DNA of 7,628 nucleotides from Treponema sp. Its GTDB lineage: Bacteria; Spirochaetota; Spirochaetia; Treponematales; Treponemataceae. The stretch's first letter is position 1. Each line of letters opens with the position of its first letter. Below, in pieces: positions 5,798 to 7,628 of this stretch. Under the pieces are notes generated by a model. The model made no database searches and was not told the DNA's origin. It saw only the letters and a program-made list of their open reading frames with translations. The stretch is taken from assembly GCA_017613485.1 (NCBI GenBank), contig JAGADS010000166.1, positions 1 to 7,628 on the forward strand, given 5' to 3'. The translations under genes and the position numbers were made by a program.

Positions 5798-5839
5798 AAA
5801 AACAAGTAAAAAAACAAGAAAAAACAATTTTTTATAAAA
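5798..5839. repeat. phased A-tracts and AAAAACAA repeats upstream of the J-domain gene
   Basis: In the 84-bp gap, AAAAACAA occurs at 5798, 5810 and 5820. Runs of A or T are centred at about 5800, 5811, 5821, 5830 and 5838, close to one helical turn apart, which favours intrinsic DNA bending. The block lies upstream of the J-domain gene start at 5770 and downstream of the Smr stop. No convincing -35/-10 pair is visible there: the best, TTGTTT then TAACTT at 17 bp, is poor. Confidence 0.35.
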
Positions 5840-5854
5840 TAGCTGGAAATTCAC

Positions 5855-6412
5855 TCAGCGTTTCAGAAGCACCCATGTCGCCCCGTTACCGCCGTTGTTC
5901 CTGTCAGGATGACCTGATGAGCCCAGCCGCCTGTCCTGCTCAATAAAGAGCCTTACCATTGGTCCAAGCACAGGATCTGAGCCTGTTGAATGATTTCCCT
6001 TGCCGTGAATAATAAGAATCTTGCGGTAGGACCTTCTCTGTGCATCAGTAACAAAAGCCTCCAGTCTTGACCATGCCTCATCGCGTGTAAGTCCGTGCAG
6101 GTCGATTACAGCCTCTGGCTTAAGCCTCTTAAGGTACTCGCGGTCGTTCAGTGCATTTTCCCTCTCTGCCTCATCATTTATCTTATCCTTGTCCACGGTT
6201 CCATGCTGGTTGAGCCATACTTCCATGGGATTTGCACGCCTGGAATTGTCCTCCTCCATCTGCCGTTCAAGTGAATATCCCTGTCTCAGGAGCTCCCTCT
6301 GCTCTTTTGTAAGTGCATTTGCCTTTTTGTTTGATTTCTGCGGTCCTGTTTTTTTCTGGCGGTTCTGCTTCTGTCCGTCTTCCCACTGCTTAAGAATGTC
6401 ACCGAAATCCAT
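5855..6412 (-). CDS. Smr-domain protein (putative endonuclease/nucleic-acid-binding)
   Basis: The protein has 185 residues. The N-terminal half (1-95) is highly charged and probably partly disordered, with a Lys/Gln-rich stretch (14-38) that could contact nucleic acid. The C-terminal Smr domain (about 100-185) has AVIDLHGLTRDEA (DLHG at 104-107), LIIHGKGNHS (HGKG at 136-139) and the terminal GGNGATWVLLKR. Smr domains occur in MutS2 and in stand-alone proteins such as YdaL/SmrA and can nick DNA or RNA; the DLHG and HGKG motifs form the likely active or binding site. ATG 6412 is preceded by GGTGA in the 10-nt gap after the BatD-like gene, so the two are co-transcribed and possibly coupled. No mutS2 is nearby. 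Family is firm; the substrate is unknown. Confidence 0.9.
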   Translation of the reverse strand: MDFGDILKQWEDGQKQNRQKKTGPQKSNKKANALTKEQRELLRQGYSLERQMEEDNSRRANPMEVWLNQHGTVDKDKINDEAERENALNDREYLKRLKPEAVIDLHGLTRDEAWSRLEAFVTDAQRRSYRKILIIHGKGNHSTGSDPVLGPMVRLFIEQDRRLGSSGHPDRNNGGNGATWVLLKR

Positions 6413-6422
6413 TTTTCACCGC

Positions 6423-7628
6423 CTATTGAATAATACGCACGGTATCTTCAGGAACCCATCCGTATGTGTCATTGAAAACGACATAAAGCCAGCCTCCTGC
6501 ACTGTGCTTTACAAGAACAAGGCTTCCCTTTGGCATATCAACACCCGAACCGCCCGTGCTTTCAGGAATTGAATAAATTTCTCCGCCCTCGTAAAGCCCG
6601 TATTCTTTTGATATCAGATGACTGTTCAGGACACCAAGAGCAAGAAGAAGTATAAAGAATACTGCACATACAGCCGCATGTGGAATTTTCTTGAGTATAA
6701 AAAGCACAACTGTCGCAATGAAACATGCAATGCAGAAAACCCATGCCAGGACAAAAAGAGGCACACTGGGCATTCGCTTGATGGAAGAAAGTCCCAGCTC
6801 ATCCTCCAAAGCCTGCCGTTCCTGGGATGCAGATGAAAATAGCACTATTGAATGTCGTTCCCTGGAATAAAGATCGTAAAGAGTATCCAATGGAACATCA
6901 CCGACTGTTTTTTCCTGAACGGCTTTCTCTTCTGAAGGAGGACTGACAAATGCATAGGCAAACACACCCTTATCCTGCTGCTCTTCCTCAACAATACCTT
7001 CCGTCTCCAGAACCTCAATTTTATAATCAGGTGTCTCAACCTCATAGCGTATACCGCCATAAGAAGTTGCAACAATATCAAATTCAGGGAAATCGTATGT
7101 ACCGGGCTTGAGCGGCTGCCAGTCAAAAAGGGCCAGGGGCATTTTCTCAGGAGAAAAATCTCCCACAACTACATTTCCACTTATGTCATTGTATTCAAGC
7201 TGCTTAAAAAGAGAATTCTCCGGAAGATTCCTCTGCCACTCAAATGTAAGCACCTGAATTGCATTCTGAATGTACATCCTGAAAAGAATGTGCTCATTTG
7301 AATTTACCCTGACGGTTTTACCGGAGACCTGAACATTCGGACTTTCAAATGAAATGCTCAGTTTAGGACGGACTGTGTTGGGATGCTCATATACCTCCAC
7401 TGCATCGACAGGAATTTTGGCATAGGTTTCGTCAATCCTTACATCAATCGCCTTTATCTGATAGAAGCCTGGCTCATCAAAACGGAATGAAAGTGTCAGG
7501 TTGGTTCCGTACTGTTCGCTGGAGGCATTTGTATACGGCATGTAGGTTATCTTGTTGGATCCCACAAAGCTTACACCCTCAGGCACATCATTTACCGACA
7601 CAATCACTTTCTCGGGAGGAACATTTTC
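6423..7628 (-). CDS. BatD-like membrane protein with C-terminal SH3-like domain (N-terminus outside window)
   Basis: The frame stays open to the window edge, giving 401 visible residues with the start missing; an internal GTG at 7607 is not the start. The first ~205 visible residues form beta-rich repeats of the Bat/oxygen-tolerance type (FRFDEPGFYQIKAIDV; later LKPGTYDFPEF), expected to lie outside the cytoplasmic membrane. An acidic linker (EGIVEEEQQ) and a helical LYDLYSRERHS...QALEDELG segment follow, then two membrane helices (about 288-312 and 317-335). The last ~55 residues (GGEIYSIPES...LVLVKHSAGGWLYV...YGWVPEDTVRII) look like a bacterial SH3 domain. In Bat operons BatD accompanies VWA proteins BatA/BatB and a MoxR ATPase; these could lie upstream beyond the edge. 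Smr and J-domain genes follow. The BatD assignment comes from pattern, not alignment. Confidence 0.65.
   Translation of the reverse strand, partial: ENVPPEKVIVSVNDVPEGVSFVGSNKITYMPYTNASSEQYGTNLTLSFRFDEPGFYQIKAIDVRIDETYAKIPVDAVEVYEHPNTVRPKLSISFESPNVQVSGKTVRVNSNEHILFRMYIQNAIQVLTFEWQRNLPENSLFKQLEYNDISGNVVVGDFSPEKMPLALFDWQPLKPGTYDFPEFDIVATSYGGIRYEVETPDYKIEVLETEGIVEEEQQDKGVFAYAFVSPPSEEKAVQEKTVGDVPLDTLYDLYSRERHSIVLFSSASQERQALEDELGLSSIKRMPSVPLFVLAWVFCIACFIATVVLFILKKIPHAAVCAVFFILLLALGVLNSHLISKEYGLYEGGEIYSIPESTGGSGVDMPKGSLVLVKHSAGGWLYVVFNDTYGWVPEDTVRIIQ

Noticed and set aside
5821..5850. AAAAAA-TTG-TTTTTT structure after the Smr stop as a rho-independent terminator.
   Set aside because: The stem would be only A:T pairs; the A-tract phasing explains the composition better.
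6845..7168. 107-residue same-strand frame within the BatD-like gene as a second gene or frameshift.
   Set aside because: The BatD-like frame is continuous across it with coherent domains, and the alternative frame has no recognisable motif.

Overview
The window is compact (about 42-45% GC by eye) and gene-dense, with no RNA gene, mobile element or CRISPR array that I could see. The mix of genes (an HK/REC phosphorelay without DNA-binding output, a DksA-type zinc-finger protein divergent from infA, and a BatD-like membrane protein ending in an SH3-like domain followed by Smr and J-domain genes) and the A-rich GGGG/GGAGG ribosome-binding sites suggest a host-associated spirochaete of the Treponema type. 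This is inference from gene content and style; no marker gene proves it.

Left edge (1-300, minus strand): the first codons of a DJ-1/PfpI-like gene, preceded by a 62-residue two-helix membrane protein. Both are probably transcribed from one well-formed promoter at 270-298. This promoter is divergent from the signalling operon.

Signalling operon (334-4471, plus strand): a REC-STAS-REC protein of 412 residues (start revised to ATG 370), a soluble hybrid histidine kinase (HisKA-HATPase-REC-REC plus a C-terminal HPt-like domain in which the expected phospho-histidine is Arg600), and a PHP-family phosphoesterase of the histidinol-phosphatase type. The first two genes are 4 nt apart. No sensor domain and no DNA-binding output domain is encoded, so input and output must lie in other proteins or in the STAS domain. 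The operon promoter overlaps a 25-bp near-perfect dyad that also covers the start codon, and the predicted transcript is essentially leaderless. This is the most interesting part of the window.

Middle (4485-5154): a DksA/TraR-like transcription factor (minus) and infA (plus, GTG start) diverge from a 91-bp region with overlapping promoters and two overlapping 10-bp palindromes. They connect stringent-type transcription control with translation initiation.

Right part (5171-7628, minus strand): reading in the direction of transcription, a BatD-like membrane protein (its N-terminus lies beyond the window), an Smr-domain protein 10 nt later, then after 84 AT-rich bases a membrane-anchored J-domain protein with a Gly/Ser/Tyr/Gln low-complexity linker. 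infA and the J-domain gene converge with only 16 bp between stop codons.
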